Shown here piece by piece: positions 4,748 to 5,445 of a stretch of 5,445 nt of DNA. Position numbers and translations under genes: made by a program. The stretch is taken from positions 1 to 5,445 of the forward strand of contig JAFAWJ010000182.1 in assembly GCA_019242065.1 (NCBI GenBank), read 5' to 3'. Source of the DNA: Chloroflexota bacterium (GTDB lineage: Bacteria > Chloroflexota > UBA6077 > CF-72). A model generated the notes under the pieces. It made no database searches, was not told the DNA's origin, and worked only from the letters and a program-made list of their open reading frames with translations. The stretch's first letter is position 1. Every line of letters starts with the position of its first letter.

Positions 4748-5434
4748 CTAGACCATCCGCGGTTCGCTCGGCGGTGCGCCGGCGGGGGCGGTCCGCGGCT
4801 CGTTCTCGAAGGCCTCCACTTCGGCCCGCGCCCGCGCGACGATCTCACGCAGCCGCTTGAGGCGGTCGGTCTCGTGCAGCGAGTGCGTGCCCGAGCGGAA
4901 CAGGGCGCGCGCGAGTTGCTGGACCTCGTGCATCAGGTCGGAGACCTCGGGCCGCTGGGCGGCGTCCCAACCGGCGCTGATGCGCGAGCGAATGTCGTCG
5001 ACGGTCGACTGCTGTTCATCGAGGTAGCGACGGCCTTCGTCGGTGATGGTGTAGACCTTCTTGCCCTCCTGCTGAGTGGAGGTCACGTAGCCCAGGTCTT
5101 CGAGCATCTGCAGGGTGGGGTACACCGAGCCGGGACTGGGGCGGTAGCGGCCACGCATGCGCTCTTCGAGGGCGCGGATGATGTCGTAGCCGTGGCGGGG
5201 CTGGTCCTTGAGCAGCTCGAGGATGACGACCTTGAGGTCGCCGCGACCGAAGAAGCGCTCGCGCTGGCCGGGGCCGAAGAAGTCGAACCCGGGGCCGAAG
5301 CCGCCCGGGCCGCCTGGGCCGCCCCAGCGGCGGTTCCAGCGACCGAAGGGAAAGTCGGCGTCGTCGGCGCAGCGGTGGCGGGGGCCGAAGAAAGGTGGGT
5401 GACGATGGAAGTCGTCGGGTCGGCGGTGCGGCAT
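4748..5434 (-). CDS. PadR-family transcriptional regulator
   Basis: A 228-residue PadR-type repressor. The winged helix-turn-helix lies at about 66-140: DLKVVILELLKDQPRHGYDI, then RPSPGSVYPTLQMLEDLGYV (recognition helix) and the wing EGKKVYTITDEGRRYL. The C-terminal part (about 142-215) is predicted helical with a charged, coiled-coil-like stretch, the dimerisation arm of the family. Residues 1-65 form an unusual extension rich in Gly, Phe, Pro, Arg, His and Trp, with GGPGGPGGFGPGFDFFGPG at 38-56; similar extensions occur in some actinobacterial and other PadR proteins. The ATG at 5434 leaves only 11 bp of upstream sequence, so its promoter is outside the window. PadR proteins often repress their own operon, so control of the downstream AlgH and LLM genes is a reasonable inference. 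Confidence 0.92.
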   Translation of the reverse strand: MPHRRPDDFHRHPPFFGPRHRCADDADFPFGRWNRRWGGPGGPGGFGPGFDFFGPGQRERFFGRGDLKVVILELLKDQPRHGYDIIRALEERMRGRYRPSPGSVYPTLQMLEDLGYVTSTQQEGKKVYTITDEGRRYLDEQQSTVDDIRSRISAGWDAAQRPEVSDLMHEVQQLARALFRSGTHSLHETDRLKRLREIVARARAEVEAFENEPRTAPAGAPPSEPRMV

Positions 5435-5445
5435 GGTGGGAACTG

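Noticed and set aside
4608..4752. Cluster of XhoI, BamHI, SalI and XbaI sites suggesting a cloning-vector linker
   Set aside because: The sites arise from the imperfect repeats and GC-rich palindromes; spacing and flanks are not those of a known polylinker.
4282..4860. Plus-strand frame of 192 codons over AlgH and the repeat block
   Set aside because: Low-complexity Arg/Ser/Gly translation antisense to AlgH and the PadR tail; no start-site support.

Overview
The window is a stretch of GC-rich bacterial chromosome. It appears to hold eight genes: two on its left edge and centre-left (minus strand), one on the plus strand, and a packed minus-strand cluster on the right. No rRNA, tRNA, insertion sequence, prophage or CRISPR array was seen. 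The CtaG-type oxidase assembly gene, the LLM flavin oxidoreductase, the apparent leaderless promoters and the edge fragment resembling a group I intron-associated PD-(D/E)XK protein would fit Chloroflexota or a related high-GC lineage. That placement is an inference with low certainty.

Left part (1-1765, minus strand): the first 19 codons of a probable PD-(D/E)XK nuclease-family protein run off the left edge. Behind its start are a leaderless-type -10 box and a 20-bp palindrome. Upstream of that lies a two-gene unit, a zinc-dependent MDR alcohol dehydrogenase followed by a Nudix hydrolase of the CoA-pyrophosphatase type. The Nudix reading frame continues 25 codons beyond its first ordinary start, to an ATT codon with a well-placed Shine-Dalgarno sequence.

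Centre (1766-2708): a 49-bp divergent region separates the dehydrogenase from a plus-strand caa3-type cytochrome oxidase assembly protein (CtaG family). Both genes have a TANNNT box 7-8 nt before the start codon and no Shine-Dalgarno, so both look leaderless. The CtaG gene converges on the right-hand cluster with only 27 bp between the stop codons.

Right part (2709-5434, minus strand): in order of transcription these are a PadR-family regulator, a 197-bp spacer holding a 63-bp-period tandem repeat and a strong hairpin, an AlgH/YqgE (DUF179) protein, a 63-residue unrecognised small protein, and an LLM-class flavin-dependent monooxygenase. The last three are joined by a 1-nt gap and a 4-nt GTGA overlap, which indicates translational coupling. 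The AlgH frame has no ATG, GTG or TTG at its 5' end. Its homologous N-terminus begins near an ATC codon that carries an AAGG Shine-Dalgarno 7 nt upstream.

The most interesting signals are the two apparent AUU/AUC starts, the contrast between leaderless lead genes and Shine-Dalgarno-led downstream genes, the small coupled ORF, and the repeat block. No clearly new multi-gene system was recognised.
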